Part shown: piece by piece, positions 37,710 to 47,005 of the stretch | Numbering within the stretch: the stretch's first letter is position 1 | Layout: the number at the start of each line of letters is the position of its first letter | From: Stieleria varia | GTDB taxonomy: Bacteria > Planctomycetota > Planctomycetia > Pirellulales > Pirellulaceae | Direction of reading: 5' to 3' | DNA length: 64,000 bases | Assembly (NCBI RefSeq): GCF_038443385.1 | Contig: NZ_CP151726.1 | Location: forward strand, 9,114,001 to 9,178,000 | The notes under the pieces: model-generated | Seen by the model: the letters and a program-made list of their open reading frames with translations, nothing else | What the model was told of the DNA's origin: nothing | Databases searched by the model: none | Made by a program: the position numbers and the translations under genes

Positions 37710-38191
37710 CCCTCGCTGGCGCTCCGATGGGGCTTTCTCACCATCTTCAGCAAATCAATCAGTTGCTCTTTTTCTCGCTTCTTAAGATGCCCCACTTGCC
37801 GCTGGTGCATTTGGAGAATCGCGTCATGCATCTCGTTCACCAACTTGAGACCTTGCGGAGTGATCGACGCTTCCACAATACGGCGGTTGGCCCGAGGTCG
37901 AGTCCGCCGGACCCACTTCCGCGACTCAAGACGATCGAGCATCCGCGTGATGTCGGGCGCCTTTGAAATCATTTGCCTGCTTAGCTCCATCGTCGGGACT
38001 GGGGCCGGGAGGTTCGACTCGAGAATCCGCAGTACGTTGTACTGTTGAGCCGATATTCCAAAGTCCGCAAGGCATTCGTTTTCAATGCCCCTCAAGATGT
38101 CGTACGTCTTCCACAGGTCCAGAAAGACTTTTTGCGAGAGTGAATCGAACGGTATGGCACTCGCGTCCGCGGCTTTGACTGTACTTTCCAT
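37697..38191 (-). CDS. MarR family transcriptional regulator
   Basis: A winged helix-turn-helix protein of 164 residues from the ATG at 38191 (the frame is open to a TTG at 38227). The DNA-reading part is PTMELSRQMISKAPDITRMLDRLESRKWVRRTRPRANRR-like, with the typical wing DRLESRKWV, and dimer helices at both ends. It shares an overlapping junction with the TauE/SafE gene. A palindrome 43 bases before the ATG is a probable operator, implying self-regulation. The inducer is unknown. Confidence 0.9.
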   Translation of the reverse strand: MESTVKAADASAIPFDSLSQKVFLDLWKTYDILRGIENECLADFGISAQQYNVLRILESNLPAPVPTMELSRQMISKAPDITRMLDRLESRKWVRRTRPRANRRIVEASITPQGLKLVNEMHDAILQMHQRQVGHLKKREKEQLIDLLKMVRKPHRSASEGWLS

Positions 38192-38233
38192 TCCGCGGAT
38201 TCTGCTCAAAGCATTCTCGTTCGTCAAGACGAC

Positions 38234-38249
38234 ATTTGTTGCAACGAAT
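38234..38249. promoter_or_regulatory. Probable MarR operator palindrome
   Basis: ATTTGTTGCAACGAAT is a 16-base palindrome with one mismatched pair and a perfect GTTGCAAC core. GTTGCAAC-type cores are common in MarR family operators. It lies in the divergent region between the MarR gene and kdp, so it could also affect kdp. Confidence 0.55.
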
Positions 38250-38526
38250 AAAAAGCTGACGAGCGGATTGACATGCTATGCCACGAGCAAACGACTGCTC
38301 GACTCCATGCTCCAGGGCCAATTTCGAGGCGAACAGGGTGGGGGCAACGCCATTTCAGCCTCGCTGCTCATTCAATGCCATCGCCCCCTTTGGCGGAGCC
38401 CCCGCCTCGCTTACCACGTCTTGCTCGCGATCTTGACACCTTCTTGATGTGTTCGTCGAGAGTCTTGAGCCCCACTTAATACGGGCATTCCTAGACTTAT
38501 CCGATGAAAGGAACAAGTGGTTCATC

Positions 38527-38595
38527 ATGTTTGCGTTGGGGATCGTAACGTTCGCCAGCTTGTTTGGTTTTGCGATTCTTTGCGAGCGACTTTAA
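38527..38595 (+). CDS. Small hydrophobic peptide ahead of kdpF
   Basis: An ATG opens a 22-residue peptide, MFALGIVTFASLFGFAILC plus ERL, which is a single membrane helix with a charged end. AAAGGAA lies 13 bases upstream, rather far. The frame is open upstream to a GTG at 38449 and reads FLDLSDERNKWFI before the ATG, so a 48-residue form is possible. Its end (CERL) recalls the end of KdpF (PERF), encoded ten bases later. It may be an extra Kdp-associated peptide. Confidence 0.5.
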   Translation: MFALGIVTFASLFGFAILCERL

Positions 38596-38605
38596 GGACT
38601 AAACC

Positions 38606-38698
38606 ATGGAAATGTTGCTGAACATCTGCGTCATCGCTGCCACCGTCTTTGCATTCGGCTATCTGGGATTCGTCATCCTGTGGCCGGAGCGATTCTAA
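38606..38698 (+). CDS. kdpF: K+-transporting ATPase small subunit KdpF
   Basis: A 30-residue single-helix peptide (ICVIAATVFAFGYLGFVIL, ending WPERF). The GYLxxxxLxPERF ending is the KdpF hallmark. AAGGA lies upstream and kdpA begins 15 bases after the stop. It stabilises the Kdp complex in the membrane. Confidence 0.82.
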   Translation: MEMLLNICVIAATVFAFGYLGFVILWPERF

Positions 38699-38713
38699 GT
38701 CAAAGGGAAAACA

Positions 38714-40384
38714 ATGCTAGGACTCTCCATTCCGTTGATCATCATCGGGGCTACGATTGCGCTTTCATGGCCGCTGAGTCGCTACATGCGTTGGGCCATG
38801 GACTCAATGGGCTCGTCGTCACCACCGAATCGCTTTGATTCACTCGCTGTTGGTGTGTTAGGAAATGCTGCTTCCAAAGGTCAAACATGGAAGGAATACT
38901 GCGTTTCGATGCTCGTGTTCAACGTGTTTATGTTCGTGGTTGTGTTCACGATCCTTACAACTCAACAATGGTTGCCTCTGAATCCCGACGGTAAAGAAGG
39001 GCTGGAAGCGAGCCTTGCTTTCAATACCGCAGCCAGCTTTACCAGCAACACGAATTTGCAGCACTATTCGGGTGAAGTTTCGATGAGCTACCTGTCCCAG
39101 CTTGGGGCACTGATGTGGTTGCAGTTCGTCAGTGCGGCAACCGGATTGGCTGCGGTGACGGCGCTCTGTCGTGGGCTTTCGGGTCGAACCAACTTGGGCA
39201 ATTTTTATCAAGACGTGTGGCGAGCGACCGGATTGATCTTGCTGCCGTTGGCGTTTGTGCTGGCAAGTTTGCTGGTGTTGTTCGGCACGCCGATGACGCT
39301 AGAGGGTGCTGCGGTGGCAACGACACTGGAAGGTGCAACCCAGACAATTGCCCGCGGGCCAGTGGCCGCCTTTGTGACGATCAAACAACTGGGCACCAAT
39401 GGCGGAGGATTCTTCGGTCCCAACTCAACGCACCCGCTGGAGAATCCGAGTTTCTTTACCAACGTGCTGACCAACATGGCAATCATCTTGATTCCCATGG
39501 CGACGGTTTGGATGTTTGGCTGGATCACGAATCGAATCAAGCATGCCGCAGTTGTGTTTGCCGTGATGCTGGTTATCTACACAGTCTTTGTAGGCTCCGC
39601 GGCGATGCTCGAAAGTCAGCCGACGCAAGCGTTTGCTCGGCTTCCCGTTGAAGCGGACATGAACCTGGAAGGGAAGGAACTGCGGTTCGGCACGACCGCA
39701 GGCGCGTTATGGGCTGTGTCCACGACATCCACCAGCAACGGGAGTGTTAACGCGATGCACGATAGCCTCAATCCGTTGACCGGTTTGTTTCCGATGGCAG
39801 GGATGTGGTTGAACGTAATCTTTGGTGGTGTCGGCGTGGGGCTGATCAACATGTTCTTGTACGTGATCACCGCGGTCTTTTTAGCGGGGATGATGGTCGG
39901 ACGAACGCCGGAGTACTTGGGACGCAAGGTCGAAGCCCGCGAGATGAAGTTGGCGATCCTGGCGTTGTTGGCGCACCCTTTCTTCATCTTGGGCGGAGCC
40001 GCGATCTTTGCGTCGAGCTCATGGGGACTGGCCGCTCTAAATAATCCCGGCAGTCATGGTCTGAGCGAGATCATCTATGAATTCAGTTCGGCGGCGGCCA
40101 ATAACGGGTCTGGCTTTGAAGGTTTGGGCGACAACACGGTGCCTTGGAATGTCGCGACTGGCGTTGTGATGTTGCTGGGCCGTTTTATCCCGATCATTGC
40201 TCCGCTGGCGATCGTCGGCTCGATGGCTGCCAAGCGAGCGACTCCTGAATCCTCAGGAACCTTTCGCGTGGATACGCCGACGTTTGGTGTCGTTCTCATG
40301 GGAACTGTTCTGATCGTTGGAGCCCTGTTGTTTCTGCCGATCGCCGTGCTGGGACCGATCGCTGAGTTTCTCACGGCAGTGTAG
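38714..40384 (+). CDS. kdpA: Potassium-transporting ATPase subunit A
   Basis: The 556-residue protein is the channel-like subunit of the KdpFABC pump, related to TrkH/KtrB. It has about ten membrane helices and the pore signature KQLGTNGGGFFGPNSTHPLE, with further filter loops around SFTSNTNLQHYSG and SSAAANNGSGFEG. Length is normal. The ATG follows AAAGGG. A hairpin lies just after the stop, before kdpB. Confidence 0.97.
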   Translation: MLGLSIPLIIIGATIALSWPLSRYMRWAMDSMGSSSPPNRFDSLAVGVLGNAASKGQTWKEYCVSMLVFNVFMFVVVFTILTTQQWLPLNPDGKEGLEASLAFNTAASFTSNTNLQHYSGEVSMSYLSQLGALMWLQFVSAATGLAAVTALCRGLSGRTNLGNFYQDVWRATGLILLPLAFVLASLLVLFGTPMTLEGAAVATTLEGATQTIARGPVAAFVTIKQLGTNGGGFFGPNSTHPLENPSFFTNVLTNMAIILIPMATVWMFGWITNRIKHAAVVFAVMLVIYTVFVGSAAMLESQPTQAFARLPVEADMNLEGKELRFGTTAGALWAVSTTSTSNGSVNAMHDSLNPLTGLFPMAGMWLNVIFGGVGVGLINMFLYVITAVFLAGMMVGRTPEYLGRKVEAREMKLAILALLAHPFFILGGAAIFASSSWGLAALNNPGSHGLSEIIYEFSSAAANNGSGFEGLGDNTVPWNVATGVVMLLGRFIPIIAPLAIVGSMAAKRATPESSGTFRVDTPTFGVVLMGTVLIVGALLFLPIAVLGPIAEFLTAV

Positions 40385-40399
40385 GGCATGCACAAAGTG

Positions 40400-40420
40400 G
40401 CGTCGGCCGTTGGCTGACGC
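40400..40420 (+). repeat. Hairpin between kdpA and kdpB
   Basis: GCGTCGGCC and GGCTGACGC form a nine-base stem (one G-T pair) with a three-base loop. No T run follows, so it is not a standard terminator. It may be a REP-like or mRNA-processing element. Confidence 0.6.
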
Positions 40421-40484
40421 TGGGATGCTTGTCGACGAAGAGTCGACACCACCGTTACTTCAACTTCTTTCAAACGAACTAACA

Positions 40485-42569
40485 ATGAGTACTACAGCAC
40501 AACCTCACTGTACGAGCCCTGCGAAGAAACGCAGGGACGCAGTCACTCTGCTCAATCCAAAACTGCTGATTCCGGCGGTCGGCCGGGCGGTCACGATGAT
40601 GAATCCTGTCACGATGATGCGCAATCCAGTCATGATGGTCACGGAACTGGGAGCTGCCCTGACAACGCTGGCAACCATTGCAGCGGCCGCTAATGACACC
40701 GCTGGCTTTGAATATTTCTTGGCAATCACCGTCTGGCTATGGCTAACGGTTTGGTTTGGTAACTTCGCAGAGTCCGTCGCGGAAGCACGTGGTCGCGCGC
40801 AGGCGGACTCTTTGCGGAGTGCCAAAACCGACGTCATGGCGACCTTGGTTGCCAAACCAGGTGAGAAACTCGGTCGCCAAATTCCTTCTTCTGAATTGAC
40901 CGTTGGTGATCTAGTGGTGGTGCGGATCGGCGAAACGATCCCAGCGGACGGGGAAGTGATCGAAGGCGTTGCCAGCGTGGACGAAAGTGCGGTGACGGGC
41001 GAAAGCGCCCCAGTGATTCGCGAAAGCGGTGGAGATCGTTCCGCGGTGACCGGTGGCACGCGAGTCATTTCGGACTGGCTGGTCATTCGGGTCACGGCCA
41101 AGCCAGGCGAAAGCTTTCTTGACCGCATGATCGCGATGGTCGAAGGCGCGCAGCGTAAGAAATCGCCGAACGAAATCGCCCTTACAATCGTGCTCGCAGG
41201 GTTCACTCTGGTGTTTTTGCTGGTCTGCTCGACGCTTTACCCGATTGCCCGCTATTTCGATGTGACGATCGATGTGCCAACCATGGTCGCACTGCTCATC
41301 TGTCTGATACCGACAACGATTGGTGCCCTGCTGGCGGCGATTGGAATCGCTGGCATGGCTCGCCTCGGACAGGCCAACGTGATGGCCATGTCAGGTAAAG
41401 CCGTCGAGGCTGCCGGTGATGTCGACGTGCTGTTGTTGGACAAGACCGGGACGATCACACTCGGCAATCGCCAAGCGGCCGAATTCCGACCTGCTCCGGG
41501 CGTTGACGCTGCGGCACTCGCCGATGCCGCTCAGATGTCTTCCTTGTCGGACGAAACAGCGGAAGGCCGTAGCATCGTCGTCTTGGCCAAGCGTGAGTTT
41601 GGACTACGGGGGCGTGAATTGGAGGAATCGCAAGCCGAGTTCGTGCCGTTTACAGCACGAACACGGATGAGCGGAGTGAACGTGAACGGTCGACAGATAC
41701 GCAAGGGTGCGACTGACGCCATTCGCAAGCACGTGGAGGATCAAGGTGGTGAGTTTCCCGAGCAGGTCGCACGCGACGTCCAGCAGATTGCCAGCGAAGG
41801 AGGGACACCGTTGGTGGTTTGCGAGAACGAACGCGTACTCGGTTCGATCTATCTGAAAGATGTTGTCAAAGGAGGGATCAAGGAACGATTCGGTGAGCTT
41901 CGCAAGATGGGTATCAAAACTGTCATGATCACTGGAGACAATCCCCAAACCGCAGCAGCGATCGCAGCCGAAGCGGGCGTTGATGACTTCCTCGCAGAAG
42001 CAACTCCCGAGGCCAAACTGGAGTTGATTCGCAAGTACCAACAAGATGGTCGCTTGGTCGCGATGACGGGTGACGGCACCAACGATGCGCCGGCGCTGGC
42101 ACAAGCCGACGTGGCGGTGGCGATGAACACGGGAACGCAGGCGGCAAAAGAAGCGGGGAACATGGTCGACTTGGATTCGAACCCCACAAAGTTGATCGAC
42201 ATTGTTTCGGTCGGCAAACAGATGCTGATGACGCGTGGTGCGTTGACGACATTCAGTATTGCCAATGACGTCGCCAAGTACTTTGCGATCATCCCCGCGA
42301 TCTTCATGGTGGCGCTGCCCCAACTTGCTGTTTTGAACGTGATGGGACTCGCGACTCCACGCAGTGCCATCCTCTCGGCGGTCATCTTCAACGCGATTGT
42401 CATTCCGTGCTTGATCCCAATTGCGATTCGTGGCGTTCCTTACCGGGCCATGGGAGCAGCGGATTTGCTGCGACGCAATCTACTGATCTACGGTCTCGGA
42501 GGTCTCATCGTGCCATTCGTGGGCATCAAGGCAATCGATTTCCTCTTGGTTGCCACAGGTCTGGCTTGA
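40485..42569 (+). CDS. kdpB: Potassium-transporting ATPase ATP-binding subunit B
   Basis: The 694-residue P-type ATPase subunit from the ATG at 40485, which fits the KdpB start (MMNPVTMMRNPVMMVTELG). Motifs are complete: VTGESAPV in the actuator domain, phosphorylated Asp in LLLDKTGTITLGN, and MTGDGTNDAPALAQADV in the hinge. It hydrolyses ATP to drive high-affinity K+ uptake through KdpA. The frame is open upstream into kdpA, but that part is not coding. Confidence 0.97.
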   Translation: MSTTAQPHCTSPAKKRRDAVTLLNPKLLIPAVGRAVTMMNPVTMMRNPVMMVTELGAALTTLATIAAAANDTAGFEYFLAITVWLWLTVWFGNFAESVAEARGRAQADSLRSAKTDVMATLVAKPGEKLGRQIPSSELTVGDLVVVRIGETIPADGEVIEGVASVDESAVTGESAPVIRESGGDRSAVTGGTRVISDWLVIRVTAKPGESFLDRMIAMVEGAQRKKSPNEIALTIVLAGFTLVFLLVCSTLYPIARYFDVTIDVPTMVALLICLIPTTIGALLAAIGIAGMARLGQANVMAMSGKAVEAAGDVDVLLLDKTGTITLGNRQAAEFRPAPGVDAAALADAAQMSSLSDETAEGRSIVVLAKREFGLRGRELEESQAEFVPFTARTRMSGVNVNGRQIRKGATDAIRKHVEDQGGEFPEQVARDVQQIASEGGTPLVVCENERVLGSIYLKDVVKGGIKERFGELRKMGIKTVMITGDNPQTAAAIAAEAGVDDFLAEATPEAKLELIRKYQQDGRLVAMTGDGTNDAPALAQADVAVAMNTGTQAAKEAGNMVDLDSNPTKLIDIVSVGKQMLMTRGALTTFSIANDVAKYFAIIPAIFMVALPQLAVLNVMGLATPRSAILSAVIFNAIVIPCLIPIAIRGVPYRAMGAADLLRRNLLIYGLGGLIVPFVGIKAIDFLLVATGLA

Positions 42570-42606
42570 TCAGATTCCGACATATCACTCCGTCTGCTTG
42601 TATCAA

Positions 42607-42660
42607 CCGTTTGGGCGCTACCCTGATGAAGCAGGATAACCGGGGCTAACGCCCAAACGG
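42607..42660 (+). repeat. Long inverted repeat between kdpB and kdpC (REP-like)
   Basis: CCGTTTGGGCG at 42607-42617 and its exact complement CGCCCAAACGG at 42650-42660 can form an 11-base perfect stem around a 32-base loop that contains GGGGCTAA. It sits 38 bases after the kdpB stop and 60 before kdpC. No T run follows. The form suggests a mobile intergenic repeat or a transcript-processing signal. Confidence 0.75.
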
Positions 42661-42720
42661 CTGATGAATCCGGATCATCCCCGAGTCCCACTCACCAACC
42701 AACACTGATAGGATAGAACG

Positions 42721-43290
42721 ATGAACAACTTCTTTTCATCTTTGAGACTGACCGTCTCGAGCCTCGTCATTTGCTCAGTGATCTACCCGGCGGTCATCTT
42801 GGGTTTTGCGATGGTCGCCGCACCGGAATCACGGCAAGGAAGTCTGATCCGCAACGAGACGGGTGAAGTCATTGGATCACGTTTGATTGCTCAATCGTTC
42901 ACTCGCCCGGGCTACTTTTGGCCACGTCCCTCAGCAGTCGATTACGATGCCAGTGCAACAGGAGGCAGCAACTTATCGCCGACCAACCCGGCGCTGACCC
43001 AGAGAGCTGCAGGTGGCATCGCGAAGCTGAATCTGAAGAGTGGGCAGAAGGTACCTGCGGACTTGGTAGCGGCATCTGGTTCGGGCTTGGATCCCCATAT
43101 TTCGTTGGCATCAGCGAAATTGCAGGCCGACCGAGTGGCCGCGAGCCGAGGTTTGCCTTTGTCCGTTGTAGAATCGCTCATTCAAGACAACTTGAATGGC
43201 CGAGCTTTGGTGGTCCTTGGCGGCGAACCGATCGTCAATGTTTTGACGCTGAACATTGCGCTCGATCAAGCGATTGCGGATAAGGAATAG
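42721..43290 (+). CDS. kdpC: Potassium-transporting ATPase subunit C
   Basis: The 189-residue protein has one N-terminal membrane helix (VSSLVICSVIYPAVILGFAMV) and the KdpC body with GSRLIAQSFTRPGYFWPRPSA and SGLDPHISLASAKLQADRVA, both family signatures. It assembles the pump and assists ATP binding. The kdpD ATG follows four bases after its stop. Confidence 0.96.
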   Translation: MNNFFSSLRLTVSSLVICSVIYPAVILGFAMVAAPESRQGSLIRNETGEVIGSRLIAQSFTRPGYFWPRPSAVDYDASATGGSNLSPTNPALTQRAAGGIAKLNLKSGQKVPADLVAASGSGLDPHISLASAKLQADRVAASRGLPLSVVESLIQDNLNGRALVVLGGEPIVNVLTLNIALDQAIADKE

Positions 43291-43294
43291 GCGG

Positions 43295-46045
43295 ATGCAA
43301 GACAATCGCCCCACTCCCGAACAAATGTTGGCGCGACTGCAAACCGAAGGCGACGACGGTTTGGCGGCCAAGCGACGAGGCCGGTTGAAGATTTTCTTCG
43401 GCTATGCGGCGGGTGTGGGGAAAACGTACGCGATGCTGCAAGAAGCCCAGCGTCTTAAGTCTGATGGACACGAGGTGGTCGTTGGATACGTGGAACCGCA
43501 CGGGAGACGGGAAACGGAGGCGTCGCTCGAAGGCCTCGAGCAATTGCCACTACGCCAAGTCAACCATCGCGGAGCACTGCTGCAAGAGTTCAATCTCGAC
43601 GCCGCACTATCGCGCGAGCCGGAGATCATCTTGGTCGATGAACTGGCTCATACCAATGCGCCGCAATCGGTGCACTCCAAACGGTGGCAAGATGTCGAGG
43701 AACTGCTGCAAGCCGGTATCGACGTTTATTCAACGTGCAATGTCCAACACGTTGAATCGCTGAATGACATCGTCGCCAAAATCAGCGGAATCGTCGTCCG
43801 TGAAACCGTCCCAGACGATGTCTTCCGACGAGCAGATGAATTAACGATCATCGACATTGCACCAGAAGAACTGCTCGCTCGGCTGAAAGAAGGCAAGGTG
43901 TATGTGCCGGCGCAGGTCGAACGGGCACTGGAGCGTTTTTTTCGCAAAGAGAACCTGTTCGCTCTCCGAGAACTTGCTTTAAGACGTGTGACCGAACGCG
44001 TTCACGCCGATGTGGAAACAGCGCGTCACGGACACGGAGGCAACGATGTCTGGCCGACGGGCGAGACGCTGTTGGTGTGCGTCGGTCCAAGTCCTTCGTC
44101 CGCCTCCGTCATACGCTCGGCGAAACGATTAGCCAATGCTATTCAAGCCGAACTTGTTGCGGTGCACATCGAAAACGCATCGACACAACAACTACCGTCC
44201 GAGGCACGCAACCGCTTGGTGAACCACCTGCGGTTGGCCGAGCGACTGGGAGCCGAGACGGTCACGCTGGCTGGCGACGATCTGGTAGCGGAAACATTGT
44301 CCCTGGCTAAGCGAAAAAACGTCACCAAGATTGTGATCGGCAAGTCGGACGCTTCTCGCCGTTGGTTTCGTCAGCGTGCGTCGATCACGGATCGCTTGAT
44401 TCAGGACAGTGGGGAAGTCGATATCTATGTGATTCGCGGTAAGGCGACTGGCGATTCGATGGTAGGCAACGACCCCGAAACTCGAGCCCCATCGGCGTCG
44501 ACGCAATCGAAACTGTTTGGATGGCTCGGCACGGTTGGCATTCTGTGCTTGGCCACCAGCTTGGCTTGGCTGTTGGATCGGCTAGGTGCCTCGGAAGCTA
44601 ATATCGTGATGGCATTCCTGCTCGGTGTCGTTTGCGTGGCGCTACGGTATCGACGCTGGCACGCGTTTGTTGCCTCGATGGGTGCTGTTCTGCTGTTCGA
44701 CGTCTTCTTTACCACCCCGTACTACACCGTCGTGGTCGATGATGCGCAGTATCTTGTGACGTTCGCTGTGATGGCGGTTGTTGGCCTGATCGTGACCGCC
44801 TTGACGCGCCGATTGCGCGAGACACTTTGGCAAACGCAGCGGAACACTCGCCAGACCGAAGCTCTCTACCAATTGGGGCGAAAGCTTTCAGGAATCAGCG
44901 GACAACAGTTTCTTGCGTCGGAAGCCGAACGAGCGATTTCCGAACTCTTTCAGTTGCAGGCAATCGTGTTGCTGCCGGACGACGGAACGTTGAGGCCCGT
45001 TTTTCATCGTGAAGCTTCGTTTGCAGCAGACCCATCAGAGCTGGCCGTTGCTCGATGGGCATTTGAGCACGAGATGATTGCCGGGCGAGGTACCGAAACG
45101 CTCGCCGCGTCCCAAGCTACGTACCTACCTCTGCTCTCGCCCGCGGGAGCGATGGGAGTTTTAGCGATTCAAGCCGAAGATGTGGAGCCGTTGTTCATCC
45201 CCGAATCCAGACGCGTTCTGGAAGCTTACGCTTCGCAGTTGGCATTAGCATTGGAACGAGATCGGCTGGCCATCGAAAGCCAAGAGGCGACGTCGGCGGT
45301 TGAAAAGGAACAACTTCGCAGCACGTTGCTGACGTCTCTTTCACACGACTTGCGAACTCCATTAGCGGTTATCTGCGGCGCGTCCAGCAGTATACTGCAT
45401 GCCAATTCAAAACTAGACACTGCGACACAGCACGAACTGCTTGAAACGATCCACGACGAGTCCGCACGGCTGTCTCGTCTGGTTGAGAACCTATTGCGTT
45501 TGACGCAGCTTTCATCAGGACACGTCGAGGTCTCGAAAGAGTGGTTTCCCGTGGAGGAATTGCTAGGATCAGCCCTCGGCCGACTCGAACACAGCTTGAG
45601 TTCGCGGAACATTCGGATTGACTTGAAGCCGTCGATGTTGATGGCGCATTGCGACAGTGTTTTGATCGAGCAAGTGTTTATCAATCTGCTGGAAAACGCT
45701 TGTCGCTATTCACCGGCTGAATCCGAGATCGAAATTCGTGGCCGGCAAAAGGGCAAGCGAACGATTCTGGAAATCGCGGACCACGGTCCGGGAATTTCAA
45801 AAGGGGATGAACAAAGGGTGTTTGAAAAGTTTCAACGTGGAGAACAATCCAGCACGGATTCTCGGGGCGTCGGCTTGGGGCTAGCAATTTGCAAAGCGGT
45901 GATGGATGCTCATGGTGGAAAGATTTCGGTTTTCAACGCAGAATCTGGGGGTGCCGTCTTTCGGCTAGAACTCGTCGCCGACGAAATGCCACCGACTGCA
46001 GGAGAACACACCGAAGACTCGCTAATCAGCGGTGCCGAACAATGA
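43295..46045 (+). CDS. kdpD: Osmosensitive K+ channel histidine kinase KdpD
   Basis: The 916-residue sensor has the full KdpD layout. The N-terminal KdpD domain carries Walker A GYAAGVGKTYAML and Walker B ILVDELAHTN. A universal-stress-protein fold follows at about 250-380 (VCVGPSPSSASVIRSAKRL). Four close membrane helices lie around 405-500, then a GAF-like part, HisKA with His684 in SLSHDLRTPL, and HATPase (HGPGISKGD, GVGLGLAIC). It phosphorylates KdpE under low K+ or salt stress. The stop overlaps the kdpE start (ATGA). Confidence 0.96.
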   Translation: MQDNRPTPEQMLARLQTEGDDGLAAKRRGRLKIFFGYAAGVGKTYAMLQEAQRLKSDGHEVVVGYVEPHGRRETEASLEGLEQLPLRQVNHRGALLQEFNLDAALSREPEIILVDELAHTNAPQSVHSKRWQDVEELLQAGIDVYSTCNVQHVESLNDIVAKISGIVVRETVPDDVFRRADELTIIDIAPEELLARLKEGKVYVPAQVERALERFFRKENLFALRELALRRVTERVHADVETARHGHGGNDVWPTGETLLVCVGPSPSSASVIRSAKRLANAIQAELVAVHIENASTQQLPSEARNRLVNHLRLAERLGAETVTLAGDDLVAETLSLAKRKNVTKIVIGKSDASRRWFRQRASITDRLIQDSGEVDIYVIRGKATGDSMVGNDPETRAPSASTQSKLFGWLGTVGILCLATSLAWLLDRLGASEANIVMAFLLGVVCVALRYRRWHAFVASMGAVLLFDVFFTTPYYTVVVDDAQYLVTFAVMAVVGLIVTALTRRLRETLWQTQRNTRQTEALYQLGRKLSGISGQQFLASEAERAISELFQLQAIVLLPDDGTLRPVFHREASFAADPSELAVARWAFEHEMIAGRGTETLAASQATYLPLLSPAGAMGVLAIQAEDVEPLFIPESRRVLEAYASQLALALERDRLAIESQEATSAVEKEQLRSTLLTSLSHDLRTPLAVICGASSSILHANSKLDTATQHELLETIHDESARLSRLVENLLRLTQLSSGHVEVSKEWFPVEELLGSALGRLEHSLSSRNIRIDLKPSMLMAHCDSVLIEQVFINLLENACRYSPAESEIEIRGRQKGKRTILEIADHGPGISKGDEQRVFEKFQRGEQSSTDSRGVGLGLAICKAVMDAHGGKISVFNAESGGAVFRLELVADEMPPTAGEHTEDSLISGAEQ

Positions 46046-46761
46046 CTGACAATCTAGCCGATGGTCGATTGATCGCAGTGATCGAAGACGAAGCACCGAT
46101 CCGAAAGTTTCTGCGAGCGAGTCTCAGAGCCGAAGGCTATCGCGTGGCCGAAGCGGATACGATTCAGGGTGGATTACGAATGATTACCCAGGAACCTCCG
46201 GACTTGATTGTTCTCGATTTGGGATTGCCCGACGGCGATGGCAAGTCATTGATTGTCGAGATACGAGAGTGGTCGACTGTTCCAATCATTGTCGTTTCCG
46301 CACACGACCAAGAACGAGAGAAGATTGCCGCGCTCGATGCGGGTGCTGATGACTACCTGACCAAACCCTTTGGAGTCGGAGAATTACTTGCTCGCCTGCG
46401 AGTCGCGATTCGGCACCACACAAAGACATCAAGCAGCTCGGAAACCCAATCGCAGATCTACCGTCATGGGCGGTTGCGTGTCGAATTGGATTCGCGACGT
46501 GTATTCCTCGATGACGACGAAGTACGGTTGACCAAAAAGGAGTTCAATCTTTTAGCGTTACTAGCTCGAAACGCCGGCCGAGTGATGACACACCGCAATC
46601 TGTTGAAAGAAATTTGGGGACCACACAGCACACACGAAAGTCACTATCTCCGCGTCTTCGTGGCCAACTTGCGAAAGAAACTCGAAGCCGAACCCGCTCG
46701 CCCCCGGTTGATCATCACCGAACAAGGCGTTGGCTACCGGCTAGCAGAGTCCGAAGAGTGA
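46042..46761 (+). CDS. kdpE: KDP operon response regulator KdpE
   Basis: The 239-residue OmpR-type regulator has a receiver (VIEDEAPIRKFL, acceptor Asp in VLDLGLPDGDG, Lys in DYLTKPFGVGELLARL) and a winged-helix output domain (VRLTKKEFNLLALLARNAGRV, later YLRVFVANLRKKLE). The ATG at 46042 overlaps the kdpD stop; a longer frame inside kdpD is not used. It should activate kdpFABC. The 244 bases after it hold nothing clear. Confidence 0.96.
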   Translation: MTDNLADGRLIAVIEDEAPIRKFLRASLRAEGYRVAEADTIQGGLRMITQEPPDLIVLDLGLPDGDGKSLIVEIREWSTVPIIVVSAHDQEREKIAALDAGADDYLTKPFGVGELLARLRVAIRHHTKTSSSSETQSQIYRHGRLRVELDSRRVFLDDDEVRLTKKEFNLLALLARNAGRVMTHRNLLKEIWGPHSTHESHYLRVFVANLRKKLEAEPARPRLIITEQGVGYRLAESEE

Positions 46762-47005
46762 CACCGCTTTGATGTTGCTGCAAGATCGCGGTCGAGCAAC
46801 GATGCGTCGTGCAGTTTGGTGGCGTCTTGACGCACCTTGGTTCGTTGAAGTGCGGCTCTGGGAATTTGGCGATTGTGCGGGTCATTCAGGATTGCCGTCG
46901 CTTCACGGGGTGCTGTCTCCCTTTGAAACTGGCGAGAGTGACTCCAGAGCGTCGACGAAATCAAAGTGAGGAGCAGGCTGGATTTTTTGCACCAGCAAGG
47001 AAGCA

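Noticed and set aside
38433..38438. TTGACA as a -35 box for kdp
   Set aside because: No acceptable -10 box lies 16-19 bases downstream.
45889..46041. Longer kdpE frame inside kdpD
   Set aside because: The receiver domain starts just after the ATG at 46042, which overlaps the kdpD stop in the usual way.
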